From assembly GCA_020633555.1 (NCBI GenBank), contig JACKDL010000001.1, positions 248,001 through 312,000 of the forward strand: a stretch of DNA of 64,000 nucleotides. The letters are read 5' to 3'. The DNA comes from Myxococcales bacterium. Its GTDB lineage: Bacteria; Myxococcota_A; Bradymonadia; UBA7976; UBA1532. This document shows positions 8,364 to 17,453 of the stretch, in pieces. The position numbers were made by a program, and so were the translations under genes. The notes below the pieces were generated by a model, which was given only the letters and a program-made list of their open reading frames with translations, had not been told where the DNA came from and did not search any database. Within the stretch, counting starts at the first letter, position 1; each line of letters starts with the position of its first letter.

Positions 8364-9878
8364 GTGCCCGAGCCCGACGACATCAAGCCCACCGCGCCCC
8401 TCGACCTGTCCGCCATCCTCGAGGCGCGCCCGCCCAGCGATCCGGCCCGGCGCATCTACGCCAACCGCAACCTGGACATGGGCTCCATCGAGGCCGTGGG
8501 CTTCGACATGGACTACACGGTGGCCCAGTACCACCAGCGGGCCATGGACGAGCTGTCGGTGCGCATGACCGTCGACAAGCTCATCGCGAACCACGGCTAC
8601 CCCGAGGAGATCCGCCAGATCCCCATCGACTACGACTTCATCATCCGGGGGTTGGTGGTCGACAAGGAGACGGGGCACATCTTCAAGCTCGACGAGCACC
8701 GCATGGTGGGCCGCTGCTACCACGGCTACACCCCGCTGCCCGAGGAGCAGCGCAAGGCCTTGTACGGCCGCAAGCCCATCCGGTTCACGGGCGAGCGCTA
8801 CAGCTTCGTCGACACCCTGTTCAGCCTGTCCGAGATCACCCTGGTGGCGGGGATCATCCAGCACTACGAGGGGCAGGGGCAGAAGCTGCCGTGGACCTAT
8901 CGGCAGCTCTTCGACGACATCCGCCACAGCATCGACGAGGCCCACGCCGACGACAGCCTGAAGACCGAGATCCTGGCAGACTTGCCGAAGTACATCGTGA
9001 AGGACAGTGACCTGGGGCCCACGCTCCACAAGCTGCGGAGCGTGGGCAAGCGCCTGTTTTTGCTCACGAACTCCGAGTGGTTCTACACCAACGCGGTGAT
9101 GAGCTACCTGCTCGACGAGGCGCTGCCGTTCTACCACTCGTGGCGCGACTACTTCGACTTCGTGGGGGTGCGCGCCCGCAAGCCCGGCTTCTTCGTGGGG
9201 CGCGAGCCATTCATCGAGCTGAGTGAAGAGGGCGAGCACGGCGAGGAGATCACCCGCTACAAGCGCCGGGGCATCTACTGGGGCGGCAACATCCAGGCCC
9301 TGGAGGCCATGCTCAAGCTCTCGGGCGACGAGATCCTGTACGTGGGCGACCACATGTACGGCGACATCCTGCGCTCGAAGAAGTCGGGCTGGTGGCGCAC
9401 GGCCCTGGTGGTCCAGGAGATGCGGGAGTCCATCCACCTGACCCACAAGAACATGGACCAGCTCAAGCGCATCCGGCAGCTCGAACAGGCGGCCAGCCGG
9501 CTGGACGACGACATCAACTACCACCTGACCCTGCTGAAGAGCCTGGGCCGGGTGCAGCAACTCATCGTGGCGCTCACCAGCCCCGAGACCATGGTCATCG
9601 ACGCCACCCGCGAGCGCGCCCGCGAGGAGCTCAACCGCAAGCGGGAGCTGCTCAAGCAGACCCTGGCCGAGCTGGAGAAGGTCGAGGCCGCCGTGGACCA
9701 CGACTTCAACCGCTACTGGGGCCGCATCTTCCGCGAGCGCAACGAGCGGAGCTGGTTCGGCGCCCAGGTGCAGAGCTACGCCGACATCTACACCGGACAG
9801 GTCAGCAACTTCCTGGCGTACAGCCCCGGGCAGCTCTTCCGCGCCCCCCGCGAGGACATGCCCCACGAGCGCGAGTAG
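8364..9878 (+). CDS. HAD-superfamily 5'-nucleotidase (cN-II / HAD-IG type)
   Basis: 504 residues when started at GTG 8364, which has GGAG seven bases upstream; a TTG at 8358 is too close to that site. HAD motif I is FDMDYT (Asp48, Asp50). Motif II is in FLLTNSEWFYTNAVMSYLLD, and motif III is LYVGDHMYGDILRSKKS. LPWTYRQLFDDIRHSIDEAH is also typical of the cytosolic purine 5'-nucleotidase family, which removes phosphate from IMP or GMP. Length and motif order fit the HAD-IG family. A long helical region (about 380-440, many Glu/Arg/Lys) follows the catalytic core. It is divergent from the SpoIID operon, with 111 bases between starts. No signal peptide, so cytoplasmic. Confidence 0.93.
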   Translation: MPEPDDIKPTAPLDLSAILEARPPSDPARRIYANRNLDMGSIEAVGFDMDYTVAQYHQRAMDELSVRMTVDKLIANHGYPEEIRQIPIDYDFIIRGLVVDKETGHIFKLDEHRMVGRCYHGYTPLPEEQRKALYGRKPIRFTGERYSFVDTLFSLSEITLVAGIIQHYEGQGQKLPWTYRQLFDDIRHSIDEAHADDSLKTEILADLPKYIVKDSDLGPTLHKLRSVGKRLFLLTNSEWFYTNAVMSYLLDEALPFYHSWRDYFDFVGVRARKPGFFVGREPFIELSEEGEHGEEITRYKRRGIYWGGNIQALEAMLKLSGDEILYVGDHMYGDILRSKKSGWWRTALVVQEMRESIHLTHKNMDQLKRIRQLEQAASRLDDDINYHLTLLKSLGRVQQLIVALTSPETMVIDATRERAREELNRKRELLKQTLAELEKVEAAVDHDFNRYWGRIFRERNERSWFGAQVQSYADIYTGQVSNFLAYSPGQLFRAPREDMPHERE

Positions 9879-9962
9879 CGCCGCTGCTCGCCCCGCCTGC
9901 GAGCCGGTAGCGCCGCACGGCCCACTGCCAGTACCCTCCGGCGGTTCGAAGGGGAGCTGGAC

Positions 9963-12077
9963 ATGCGGACGACGACCATCATCGGCGCGGCGGGGCTGTG
10001 GGCCCTGGCCGCTTCCGGCTGCGACGACGGCGGGGGCACCCGCACCATCGAGCCCGGCGGCGGCGGCCGCCAGGATGCCCGCGTGGCGCCCGACCAGGGC
10101 GGCGGCCAGGGCGGCTTTGGCGGCGGCGCCGGGGGCCAGGGCGGTGAAGGCGGCGCCTGGGGCCAGGGCGGCGCCGGCGGCGTCGGCGGCCAGGGTGGTG
10201 CGGGCGGCCAGGGCGGCCAGGGCGGCGCCGGGGGCGGCGGCGAGTGCCAGGCCGGCATGGTGCGCTGCCTGGAGGAGGGCGGCGCCCTGCGTGAGCGCTG
10301 CCGCGACGACGGCCGTTGGGTGGTGGTGCCGTGCCCCGACGGGCAGGTCTGCCTGAACGCGGCCTGCTTCCCCGATCCCGCCGACTGCCAGCCGGGCGAC
10401 GGCATCTGCCTGGATCCCCAGACCCGGCGCGTCTGCCAGGACGGCCAGTGGGTGGCGGGCGATCCCTGCGCCGAGGGCGAGATCTGCCGCGACGGCCAGT
10501 GCGCCAACCTGGAGTGCGCGCGGGCGGCGGCCGAGCTGAGCTACCTGGGCTGCGAGTACCTCGCCTTGGAGCTGCCCAACAGCGCCTTTGACGCCCAGGG
10601 CGGCACCACGCCCGAGGCGCCGGTGGGGCTGGTCATCGCCAACCCCGATCCGGTGCACCCCGCGGCGGTCACCATCCGGGGCCCGGACGGCAACCCCACG
10701 GCGCTGAACCCGCGCCAGAACGTGGCCGTGCCCGACATCCAGGGCCTGCCGCCGGGGCAGTACCAGGACCGGGCCGTGGCCAGCGAGGTGCGCGACGCCG
10801 ACGGGCGCGCGGTGGAGACTGATCTGCGCCAGGCCCAGGGGGTCGAGATCCCGCCCGGCGGCCTGGGCGTGTTCCTGCTGCCCCACCTGCGGGGGCTACC
10901 CCAGGGCAGCACGGTCAACCGGGCCGCCCACCGGGTCACCACCGACCGGCCGGTGGCCGCCTATCAGTTCAGCCCGCTGTGCTGCAACTTCAGCTTCAGC
11001 AACGACGCCAGCCTGCTGGTGCCGGTGCACGCCCTGGACACGGACTACCGCTTCATCGGCGTGCCCACCTGGTCCATCAACCGCCCCAGCCCCGCGGGCC
11101 TGGCGGTGGTGGCGCCCACCGACGGCATCGACGTCACCGTGCGCTTGCCCGCCCGCGGCGCCGTGCTGCCCGAGCCCAGCGGCCGGGTGCGCCGCGCCGG
11201 CAGCACGCTCACCGTGCGCCTGGACGCCCAGGAGGTGCTGCTGCTGCAGACGGACTCGGTGTTCTTCGGCGCCCAGCCCGACCTCACCGGCGCCCAGATC
11301 CAGGCCACGGCGCCGGTGGCGGTGTTCTCCAGCCACCAGTGCGCGTTCTACCCCGAGCTGCAGGGCGCCTGTGATCACGTGGAGGAGCAGCTCTTCCCGG
11401 TGACGAGCTGGGGCGAGGAGTTCGTGCTGGTGCCTCCCGTGCGCCGGGCCGAGCCGGGCGGTGTCTTCGGCAGCACCGAGGCGGTGTATTGGAAGATCCA
11501 GGCGCAGGCCCCCGGCGCGCGCATCACCCTCAGCCGCCCCTGGAACCAGCTCGCGGCGGTGGCCCCCGGCTTCCAGGGGGTGCCCGACTGCGCCAACTTC
11601 CTGCAGGGCGACGACACGCTGGTGCTGAACGGCGAAGGGCACTGCGAGTTCGGCACCATGCAGCCGGTGTCCCTCACCAGCGACACGTCCCTGATGATCA
11701 TGGGCATCATCTCGGGCCAGGAGTCCACCGGCGTGGCCTCGGCCTTCGGCGCCCGGGCCGGCGATCCGGCCATCTTCCTGGTGCCGCCCGCCCGCCAGTA
11801 CCGTAATGATTACGCGTTCTTGGCGCCCGACACCTACGCCAACGACTTCGTGACCGTGGTCACCGCGCCGGGCAACAACATCGGGCTCGACGGGGTGCCG
11901 CTGAACCTGGCGGACGCTGTGGCCGTGCCGGGCAGCGAGGTGGTCTACAAGCACCTGTCCATCAGCGACGGCCCCCACCGGCTGCAGGGCGACGGGCCCT
12001 TCGGCATCCTGGTGTTCGCCTTCGATGACTTCGTCAGCTACGCCTTCGCGGGCGGTCTGAACCTGCGCAAGCGGTGA
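9963..12077 (+). CDS. IgGFc-binding-domain lipoprotein with Gly-rich linker
   Basis: 704 residues, ATG preceded by AAGGGGAG at good spacing. The lipobox is LAASGC followed by DDGGG. A Gly/Gln/Ala-rich linker runs to about residue 95. A Cys-rich part follows (about 96-190; spacing such as CQAGMVRC, CPDGQVC, CQPGDGIC, CRDGQC), suggesting disulfide-bonded repeats. The remaining 500 residues resemble the IgGFc-binding N-terminal domain: GLVIANPDPVHPAAVTI, a 'prVaAYQFSP' segment, NDASLLVPVHALDTDYRFIGVPTW and VFSSHQCAFYP with a CDHVEEQLFPV continuation. In bacteria such proteins are surface-exposed and thought to serve in adhesion; the ligand is unknown. It stands alone, in the same direction as its neighbours. 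Confidence 0.85.
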   Translation: MRTTTIIGAAGLWALAASGCDDGGGTRTIEPGGGGRQDARVAPDQGGGQGGFGGGAGGQGGEGGAWGQGGAGGVGGQGGAGGQGGQGGAGGGGECQAGMVRCLEEGGALRERCRDDGRWVVVPCPDGQVCLNAACFPDPADCQPGDGICLDPQTRRVCQDGQWVAGDPCAEGEICRDGQCANLECARAAAELSYLGCEYLALELPNSAFDAQGGTTPEAPVGLVIANPDPVHPAAVTIRGPDGNPTALNPRQNVAVPDIQGLPPGQYQDRAVASEVRDADGRAVETDLRQAQGVEIPPGGLGVFLLPHLRGLPQGSTVNRAAHRVTTDRPVAAYQFSPLCCNFSFSNDASLLVPVHALDTDYRFIGVPTWSINRPSPAGLAVVAPTDGIDVTVRLPARGAVLPEPSGRVRRAGSTLTVRLDAQEVLLLQTDSVFFGAQPDLTGAQIQATAPVAVFSSHQCAFYPELQGACDHVEEQLFPVTSWGEEFVLVPPVRRAEPGGVFGSTEAVYWKIQAQAPGARITLSRPWNQLAAVAPGFQGVPDCANFLQGDDTLVLNGEGHCEFGTMQPVSLTSDTSLMIMGIISGQESTGVASAFGARAGDPAIFLVPPARQYRNDYAFLAPDTYANDFVTVVTAPGNNIGLDGVPLNLADAVAVPGSEVVYKHLSISDGPHRLQGDGPFGILVFAFDDFVSYAFAGGLNLRKR

Positions 12078-12174
12078 GCAGGGCCTCCTTGGGCCCGGCG
12101 GGCTTGCCCGGCGCGCCCCGTTGGGTTACCCGTCCGTGTCGGCCATCGCCGACCCATCTGGGAGGGAACCTGCC

Positions 12175-12636
12175 TTGGGCACACCGTTCGAGATCGAGCG
12201 CAGCATCGACCTGAAGTCCGCCCCCGCCGACGTGTTCGCCGTCGTGAGCGATCTGAGCCGCTTCGAGTCCTGGTCGCCTTGGGCCAAGGCCGATCCCGGG
12301 GCCAAGATCGAGGTGACGACGCCGCCCAACGCCGTGGGCACCGTCTACCGCTGGCACGGCAAGCGCTCGGGGCAGGGCAGCATGACCATCACTGATCTGA
12401 CGGCCCCCAAGCACATCGAGTTGGATCTGGTGTTCACCGCGCCCTTCAAGGCGCGCAACACGGTGGTGTGGGCCTTCCACCCCGAGAGCAACGGCGGCAC
12501 CCGCTTCGTCTGGACCATGCGCGGCGAGCGCGGCCTGGGCATGCGGATCATGTCGGCGCTCATGCGCATGGACCGCATGCTCGAGCGCCAGTTCGATGAA
12601 GGGCTGGGCTACCTGCAGGCCATCGTCGACGGCTGA
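12175..12636 (+). CDS. SRPBCC-family protein (polyketide cyclase/dehydrase type)
   Basis: The domain begins at FEIERSIDLKSAPADVFAVVSDLSRFESWSPWAKADPG, the standard opening of a Polyketide_cyc2 / START-like fold, and ends with an amphipathic helix (MRMDRMLERQFDEGLGYLQ). TTG at 12175 is chosen because GGAGG (12161-12165) lies nine bases upstream; an earlier TTG at 12121 would add 18 non-homologous residues. The product of 153 residues is one complete domain and has no signal peptide. Such proteins bind hydrophobic ligands in a deep cavity. No partner is evident: the next gene is convergent, 37 bases away. Confidence 0.85.
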   Translation: MGTPFEIERSIDLKSAPADVFAVVSDLSRFESWSPWAKADPGAKIEVTTPPNAVGTVYRWHGKRSGQGSMTITDLTAPKHIELDLVFTAPFKARNTVVWAFHPESNGGTRFVWTMRGERGLGMRIMSALMRMDRMLERQFDEGLGYLQAIVDG

Positions 12637-12673
12637 GCCGGCCGCTCTGGCTCAACCTGAACGCGGCACCCGA

Positions 12674-14386
12674 TCAGCGGTGCGGCCGCGTGGATCCCGG
12701 GAACCAGTGGGGACCGCTCAGCGGCTCACCGCGGGTGTACAGGTACATGATCCGGGGGTCGAGGCGGGTGGTGACCACCGCGCCGTCTGCGGGCCGGGCC
12801 AAGGGGCGCGGGAACACCTGTGCCGCCGCCAGCGTGGGCCCGTCGAGGAAGCGCGTGGGCACCGGCGGCTCGCCCGCGGGGGCTGGCTGGGCCTCCAGGC
12901 GGGCCAGGTGCCAGCCCCACTCGCCGAAGTTCGGCACGTGGGCGTGCAGGGCGGTGGTCTGGAAGCCGGCGGCCTGCAGGGTGTCGGCCACGGCCCAGTA
13001 GGCGCGCCGGGTGGTGTAGGGGCTGCCCGACTGCACCGCCACCACCCCGCCCGGAGCCAGCCGGCGCCGGAGCTGCTGGTAGAACTCCAGGCTGAACAGC
13101 TTGGCCAGATCGGGCGAGGACGGATCGGGGAAGTCGCAGATCACCGCGTCCCACTCGCCAGGGATGTGGCGCACGAACAGATCGGCGTCCAGGTGCAGGA
13201 GCTGGACGTCGGCCACGTGCTCACGCAGGCCCAGCAGCGTGTCGCGCAGGCTCTCGCCCGCCTTCTCCACCGGTACGGTGGGGCCCGCGCTGACGCCCTG
13301 AGGCGCAGCGGTGGACACCCGGGCGTCGAGCAGGGCGCCCTCGGTGAGGCGCACCAGCGGCTCGTACTCCCGGGCCAGCGCGGTGACGGCCGGATCCAGG
13401 TCCACCAGCAGCACCCGCTCCACCGAGGGCCACCGCAGCACCTCGCGCACCGCGAGCCCGTCCCCGCCCCCCAGCACCAACACCCGCCTGGGGGGGCGTC
13501 CCAGGGCCATCAGGGCGGGGTGCACCAGCAGCTCGTGGTAGATGTACTCGTCCTCGCTGTCGAACTGCAGGTGCCCGTTCAGGTACAGGCTGAACCGCTG
13601 CCCGGCGCCGGTGACGACGATGTCCTGGAAGGCGCTGCTGACGTGATGCCGGATGGGATCGGCGTACAGGCGCTGCCGGGCGTCGGTGACCAGCCCCGGT
13701 GCCGCCAGGGTCAGCCCCGCCAGGCCCGCGACGCTCGCCGCCAGCACCCCGATCACCAGCAGCCGGCGCTCGATCTGTTGCCAGAAGGCCACCAGGGTGG
13801 CCCCGGCCACGGCCAGGTTGGCCAGGCCCAGGAACAGGCTGATCTTGTCGAGCGAGAACCAGGGCAGCAGCACGAAGGCCCACACCACCGCGCCGGCCAG
13901 CGCCCCGATGTAGTCCAGGGCGAAGACGTCGCCCACGTTGTCTTTCAGATCGCTGCGCCAGCGCGCGTTGATGCGCAGCAGCAGCGGGATCTCCAGGCCG
14001 ATGCCGAAGCCGATGAGCAGCGCCAGCCCGTACAACGCCGCGGTGAAGTGGCTGAGCCACGCGAAGGCCAGGTACAGCAGCACCGCCGAGGCGCCCCCCA
14101 CCAGCCCCAGCAGGGTCTCGGTGAGCACGAAGGCCTCGGCCACCCGGGCGGGGTGGCTCACGAAGCGCTGGGCCATGCCGGCAATGCCCATGGCGAAGAG
14201 CATGAGCGCGATGATCAGGCTGAACTGCTCGATGCTGTTGCCCAGCAGGTGGGTGGCCAGCGTCGACAGGCAGTACTCGTACACCAGGCCCGAGCCGCCC
14301 AGGAACAGCACCACCACGGCCAACAGGGCGCGGCGCCAGCCGCCGCCGAGACGGGGCTCGGAGGGGGAGTGAGCGGGATCGGTCAA
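12674..14386 (-). CDS. Membrane-fused polyamine aminopropyltransferase (spermidine synthase-like)
   Basis: 570 residues. The N-terminal 220 form about seven membrane segments (starting GGGWRRALLAVVVLFLGGSGLVYEY), as in the long integral-membrane class of spermidine synthases. The C-terminal part is a class I methyltransferase-like fold with VLVLGGGDGLAVREVL, LLVDLDPAVTALARE, VICDFPDPSSPDLAKLFSLEFY and GGVVAVQSGSPYTT, matching the aminopropyltransferase core that uses decarboxylated S-adenosylmethionine. The start is TTG without a clear ribosome binding site; 25 bases separate it from the DUF350 gene. It is the last gene of the DUF4178 / Ser-Arg-tail / DUF350 operon. That setting, plus the membrane domain, suggests a role at the membrane rather than ordinary polyamine synthesis (inference). 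Confidence 0.9.
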   Translation of the reverse strand: MTDPAHSPSEPRLGGGWRRALLAVVVLFLGGSGLVYEYCLSTLATHLLGNSIEQFSLIIALMLFAMGIAGMAQRFVSHPARVAEAFVLTETLLGLVGGASAVLLYLAFAWLSHFTAALYGLALLIGFGIGLEIPLLLRINARWRSDLKDNVGDVFALDYIGALAGAVVWAFVLLPWFSLDKISLFLGLANLAVAGATLVAFWQQIERRLLVIGVLAASVAGLAGLTLAAPGLVTDARQRLYADPIRHHVSSAFQDIVVTGAGQRFSLYLNGHLQFDSEDEYIYHELLVHPALMALGRPPRRVLVLGGGDGLAVREVLRWPSVERVLLVDLDPAVTALAREYEPLVRLTEGALLDARVSTAAPQGVSAGPTVPVEKAGESLRDTLLGLREHVADVQLLHLDADLFVRHIPGEWDAVICDFPDPSSPDLAKLFSLEFYQQLRRRLAPGGVVAVQSGSPYTTRRAYWAVADTLQAAGFQTTALHAHVPNFGEWGWHLARLEAQPAPAGEPPVPTRFLDGPTLAAAQVFPRPLARPADGAVVTTRLDPRIMYLYTRGEPLSGPHWFPGSTRPHR

Positions 14387-14411
14387 GGGAAGGTCGGGTG
14401 TTCGCGGGTGG

Positions 14412-15347
14412 TCAGAGCAGCAGGGCCAGCACGGCGGCCAGGCCCAGCACCGTCGAGACCTCGAGGAGCGCCGCGTTCACGTTGCGGTCTTCGTAGATCT
14501 CCTTGCCCAGATCGGCGCGGGCCAGCATCACCTTGTCCACCACGATGCGCCACAACGGCAGCAGCGCCAGACCCACACCGGTGGCGATGCCCAGGGTGAC
14601 GAAGCTGTCGCCCCAGCTCGAGAAGTCGTGCCGGGCGCCACCCCACATCACCAGGCCCAGCGCCAGCAGGTTGCCGCCGAAGGCCATGCCGGCGGCGGCG
14701 TTGCCGCCATGCTTCACGCCGTCCTTCACGTAGTCGGCCGCGATGGCCTCGTGCACGTCCCGGGGCTGCATGAGCTGGTAGAGTACCCCGAAGATCACCA
14801 AGGCCACCTGGCCGACAGCGTAGAAGGCCAGGGCGATGCCGATCTCGTGGGCGATGATGTCCAGCCGGGTGGCCTGCTCGGCGATGAGCTCGGGATCCAC
14901 CCGCCCGCCCAGGGCGCCGGCGATGATCAGCCCGCTGGCCAGGTAGCTGCCGCCGAGCACCGCGCCGGTGCCCACGTTGCGGTCGTCCACAATCTCTTTC
15001 TTGTTCGAGAACTTGTAGAGGATGGCCTTGTCGTTCACCACCCCCGACAGGCGCATCAGGCCGATGGCCAGCACCCCGTAGATCACCATCTCGCCCAGGT
15101 CCCAGGCCAGGCCGATGGGGTCGTCCACCGGTGAGCCCTCGGTGGCCAGCAGGGCCACCAGCACGATGACCAGGCCGCCCAGGAACCCGAAGAGGCTGGT
15201 GCCCACCGCCGGGTTGTCGGCCTCGGTGAGCTGGTGCTCGGCGTCGTAGCCGGCGGTCAGCGACCAGACCACTCGGCCCAACAGCAGCAGGCCCGCGCTC
15301 AGCAGCACCGCCGAGACGGTGTAGATCAGGCTCAGGTTGGTGCTCAC
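14412..15347 (-). CDS. DUF350-family integral membrane protein
   Basis: 311 residues with about eight membrane segments in two similar halves; each half ends with a cytosolic loop carrying a near-repeat (KKEIVDDRNVGTGAVLGGS and GKEIYEDRNVNAALLEVST). The internal duplication, the loop pattern and LASGLIIAGALGG fit the DUF350 (YjfL-like) family, whose function is unknown. GTG at 15347 is used because it overlaps the stop of the upstream gene (GTGA) and begins just before the first membrane helix; upstream sequence in this frame is a shadow of that gene. DUF350 genes are often found beside DUF4178 and aminopropyltransferase genes, as here. Confidence 0.88.
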   Translation of the reverse strand: MSTNLSLIYTVSAVLLSAGLLLLGRVVWSLTAGYDAEHQLTEADNPAVGTSLFGFLGGLVIVLVALLATEGSPVDDPIGLAWDLGEMVIYGVLAIGLMRLSGVVNDKAILYKFSNKKEIVDDRNVGTGAVLGGSYLASGLIIAGALGGRVDPELIAEQATRLDIIAHEIGIALAFYAVGQVALVIFGVLYQLMQPRDVHEAIAADYVKDGVKHGGNAAAGMAFGGNLLALGLVMWGGARHDFSSWGDSFVTLGIATGVGLALLPLWRIVVDKVMLARADLGKEIYEDRNVNAALLEVSTVLGLAAVLALLL

Positions 15348-16729
15348 TTCCCCGACCCCCCGAAGCTGGAGCTGCGCGAGCGGCTGGAGCGGTAGCCCCC
15401 GCTGCGCGAGCTGGAGCTGGAGTAGCGCGACCCCGAGTAGCGGGTGCCCGACGACGAGCCCGAGGAGCCCGACGCGCTGCGGGCGCTGGCGGCGCTGCGC
15501 TTGTAGTAGGTGCTCGAGGCGTACTTCTTGCGGGTGGTGGTGCCGCTGGTGCCGTACTCGCGGCTGCTGCCGAACCACGCCTTCCCGGAGCCCACGCTGG
15601 ACCGGTAGCTGTCGTAGTGGTTGCGGCGGATGGGGCTGTAGTAGCTGGGGCCCCAGAACAGATCCTGCATGAGCCGGTAGCGGCCGTAGAACACCCAGAA
15701 GCTGCCGCCGTTGCGCTGCTCCCAGCGGCCGTAGCGCGGGTTGCCCACGTAGCTGTAGCCGGGCGGCGAGGCCACGGTGACGGGATCCAGGCTGCACTCC
15801 GGCTTGCTGTAGACGCTCATGCCCAGGTGGGCGCGGTGCTTGTCGTACTCGGCCCGGCTCACGGGCTCCCAGCCGCCGGTGGTGGCGCTGCCGCCCTTGA
15901 TGGTCTTGTACTGGTGGTAGTACAGGCCGCCGTCGGTCTTCATGTCTTCGAGGATCTTGTCCTCGCTCTGGTTCAGGCTGCCCAGCTTCGCCATCAGCTC
16001 CGTGCGCTCGGCGCGCAGGGCCTTGGCCTGCTGCACGGCGGCCTCGGCGCTGCGGCCCACCTTGGCGTAGTCCAGCGGCTGCTGGGCGGCGAGCTGGTCC
16101 AGGGTGGCCTGCCGCTGCACCAGATCGCTGGCCTTGCTGCGGATGGCCGCCGCCTTCTGGTTGATGTCGCTGGCCAGATCGGGGCACTCGGTGATGGCCT
16201 GGGCGGTGGCGCCGCTCAGGCCCGCGTCGTCGGTGTACGAAGCCACGCCGCGGAGCTGGTCCCGCGCCTCGCTGAGCAGGTCGGCGTGGTGCTCCTTGTA
16301 GTACAGCAGGCGCTGCACCGGCTGGGTCACCGTGGCCAGGCCCTGCTCGACCGTGTCGAGCTTCGCGCCGGCGTCGAAGGCCAGCTTCCAGGCCTCGCCG
16401 CGCTCGCCGTACTTGTCGCGCCCGATGACCTGGGCCAGGGGCCCGGTGACGATGCCCTCGGCGGCCTTCAGCTCGGCTTCGCGCTGGGCCAGGGCGGCCT
16501 TGGCCTCGGCGACCTCGGGCTGGCTGGCCAGGTAGGTGCTGTCGCTGGCGATGGCCTGTTCCAGCGAGGTGCGGGCGCCCGCCAGCTCAGCGCGGGCCCG
16601 CTCGATGCGGGCCTGGGCGGCCTGGGCCTGGGCCTTGGCCTCGTCGGGCAGCCCGCGCGTCAGAAGAAAGGCCACCAGCCCCACGCCGGCGCCCAGCAAC
16701 AACAACCCGACCCATGCCGCTCGACTCAA
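15344..16729 (-). CDS. Single-pass coiled-coil membrane protein with Ser/Arg/Tyr-rich tail
   Basis: 461 residues starting at TTG 16729, with GGGAGG 8-10 bases upstream and four bases after the upstream stop. A single N-terminal membrane helix (WVGLLLLGAGVGLVAFLLT) is followed by a long Ala/Glu/Arg/Gln coiled-coil region (about 30-290). Next comes a Tyr/Gly-rich globular part (about 300-400, with GNPRYGRWEQRNGG and YGRYRLMQDLFWGPSYY). The last 60 residues are almost only Ser, Arg, Tyr, Gly and Lys, ending SSSFGGSGK. The tail recalls DUF1190/YgiB-type proteins that occur with DUF350 and DUF4178 genes, but I cannot assign a family. It most likely sits in the inner membrane with a periplasmic coiled coil. 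Confidence 0.8.
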   Translation of the reverse strand: MSRAAWVGLLLLGAGVGLVAFLLTRGLPDEAKAQAQAAQARIERARAELAGARTSLEQAIASDSTYLASQPEVAEAKAALAQREAELKAAEGIVTGPLAQVIGRDKYGERGEAWKLAFDAGAKLDTVEQGLATVTQPVQRLLYYKEHHADLLSEARDQLRGVASYTDDAGLSGATAQAITECPDLASDINQKAAAIRSKASDLVQRQATLDQLAAQQPLDYAKVGRSAEAAVQQAKALRAERTELMAKLGSLNQSEDKILEDMKTDGGLYYHQYKTIKGGSATTGGWEPVSRAEYDKHRAHLGMSVYSKPECSLDPVTVASPPGYSYVGNPRYGRWEQRNGGSFWVFYGRYRLMQDLFWGPSYYSPIRRNHYDSYRSSVGSGKAWFGSSREYGTSGTTTRKKYASSTYYKRSAASARSASGSSGSSSGTRYSGSRYSSSSSRSGGYRSSRSRSSSFGGSGK

Positions 16730-16733
16730 AGCG

Positions 16734-17387
16734 TCACGCCTCCCCGCCCTCGTAGATCTCGATGGCGTTCGTGTCGACATTGTGCAGGTGGTAGACGTAG
16801 AAGCGGGCGTCGCCCTCCCACTTCTCGACCGTGATGTTCTCGGATTCGCCCGGGTTGGCGAACTCCCAGGCGTAGAACATCTCGCGCTCGCGCCCATCCT
16901 GGTCGAAGAAGGCGCGCTCGCCCGACTCCACGTACTGCCAGGTCTGTCCCTGCCAGGGGAAGCTGCCCCGCTCGTCCTCGTCGAAGCGGATCAGGTCGTC
17001 CTCGGTGAGGTCCAGGTCGCTCAGGCTGGGGTGCTCGTCGTCGAAGCCGGCGGTGACGTAGACGGTGCGGCCCTCGCGGGACCACTCCACCAGCAGCTCG
17101 CGGCGGCCGTGCTCACACACCAGCTCGTACCAGCGGTCGCCGCCCTCTTCGTAGCGGTGGCGGTGCTTCACGTAGGTCTCGATGGGCACCCGGCTCTTGC
17201 CGAAGGGGGGCAGCTTGAGGACGCCCCCCTTGCCCACCTTGGTGATGTCGTTGGTGACATGGGCCGAAGACAACGTGGCCTCCCGCGATCGCTGGCGCGA
17301 CCGCTCGGCGGACTTCTTACGGTTGATGAAGAACCCGACGAGGGCCGCGACGCCCACGCCGGCCAACACGAAGATGATGAGCTTCAT
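16734..17387 (-). CDS. DUF4178-type membrane-anchored protein
   Basis: 217 residues with an N-terminal membrane helix (IIFVLAGVGVAALVGFFI) followed by a basic stretch. A domain (about 50-215) reads like DUF4178: a repeated 'Y-x-x-[GD]-x-x-W-Y-E-L-x-x-E' pattern (YEEGGDRWYELVCEHGRRELLVEW), a second W/F-rich strand set (FPWQGQTWQYVESGERAFFDQDG), and a closing YAWEFANPGESENITVEKWEG. The function of DUF4178 is unknown; it is thought to be a ligand-binding beta-rich domain. It is the first gene of the four-gene operon. Its stop lies four bases before the next start. Confidence 0.75.
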   Translation of the reverse strand: MKLIIFVLAGVGVAALVGFFINRKKSAERSRQRSREATLSSAHVTNDITKVGKGGVLKLPPFGKSRVPIETYVKHRHRYEEGGDRWYELVCEHGRRELLVEWSREGRTVYVTAGFDDEHPSLSDLDLTEDDLIRFDEDERGSFPWQGQTWQYVESGERAFFDQDGREREMFYAWEFANPGESENITVEKWEGDARFYVYHLHNVDTNAIEIYEGGEA

Positions 17388-17453
17388 GGGGGCACCCTGT
17401 CAGAAGGCGACCGAAGTCGCAACCGGCGGAGGCTGGGCACGGGAGGGCTGGCG

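Noticed and set aside
9886..9904. GCTCGC/GCGAGC hairpin after the nucleotidase gene as terminator
   Set aside because: Six-base stem, seven-base loop and no T run; chance is high at this GC content.
8253..10886. Upstream extension of the SpoIID reading frame to 1418 residues
   Set aside because: The extension is antisense to the nucleotidase and IgGFc-binding genes; the signal peptide and GTG at 8252 mark the true start.
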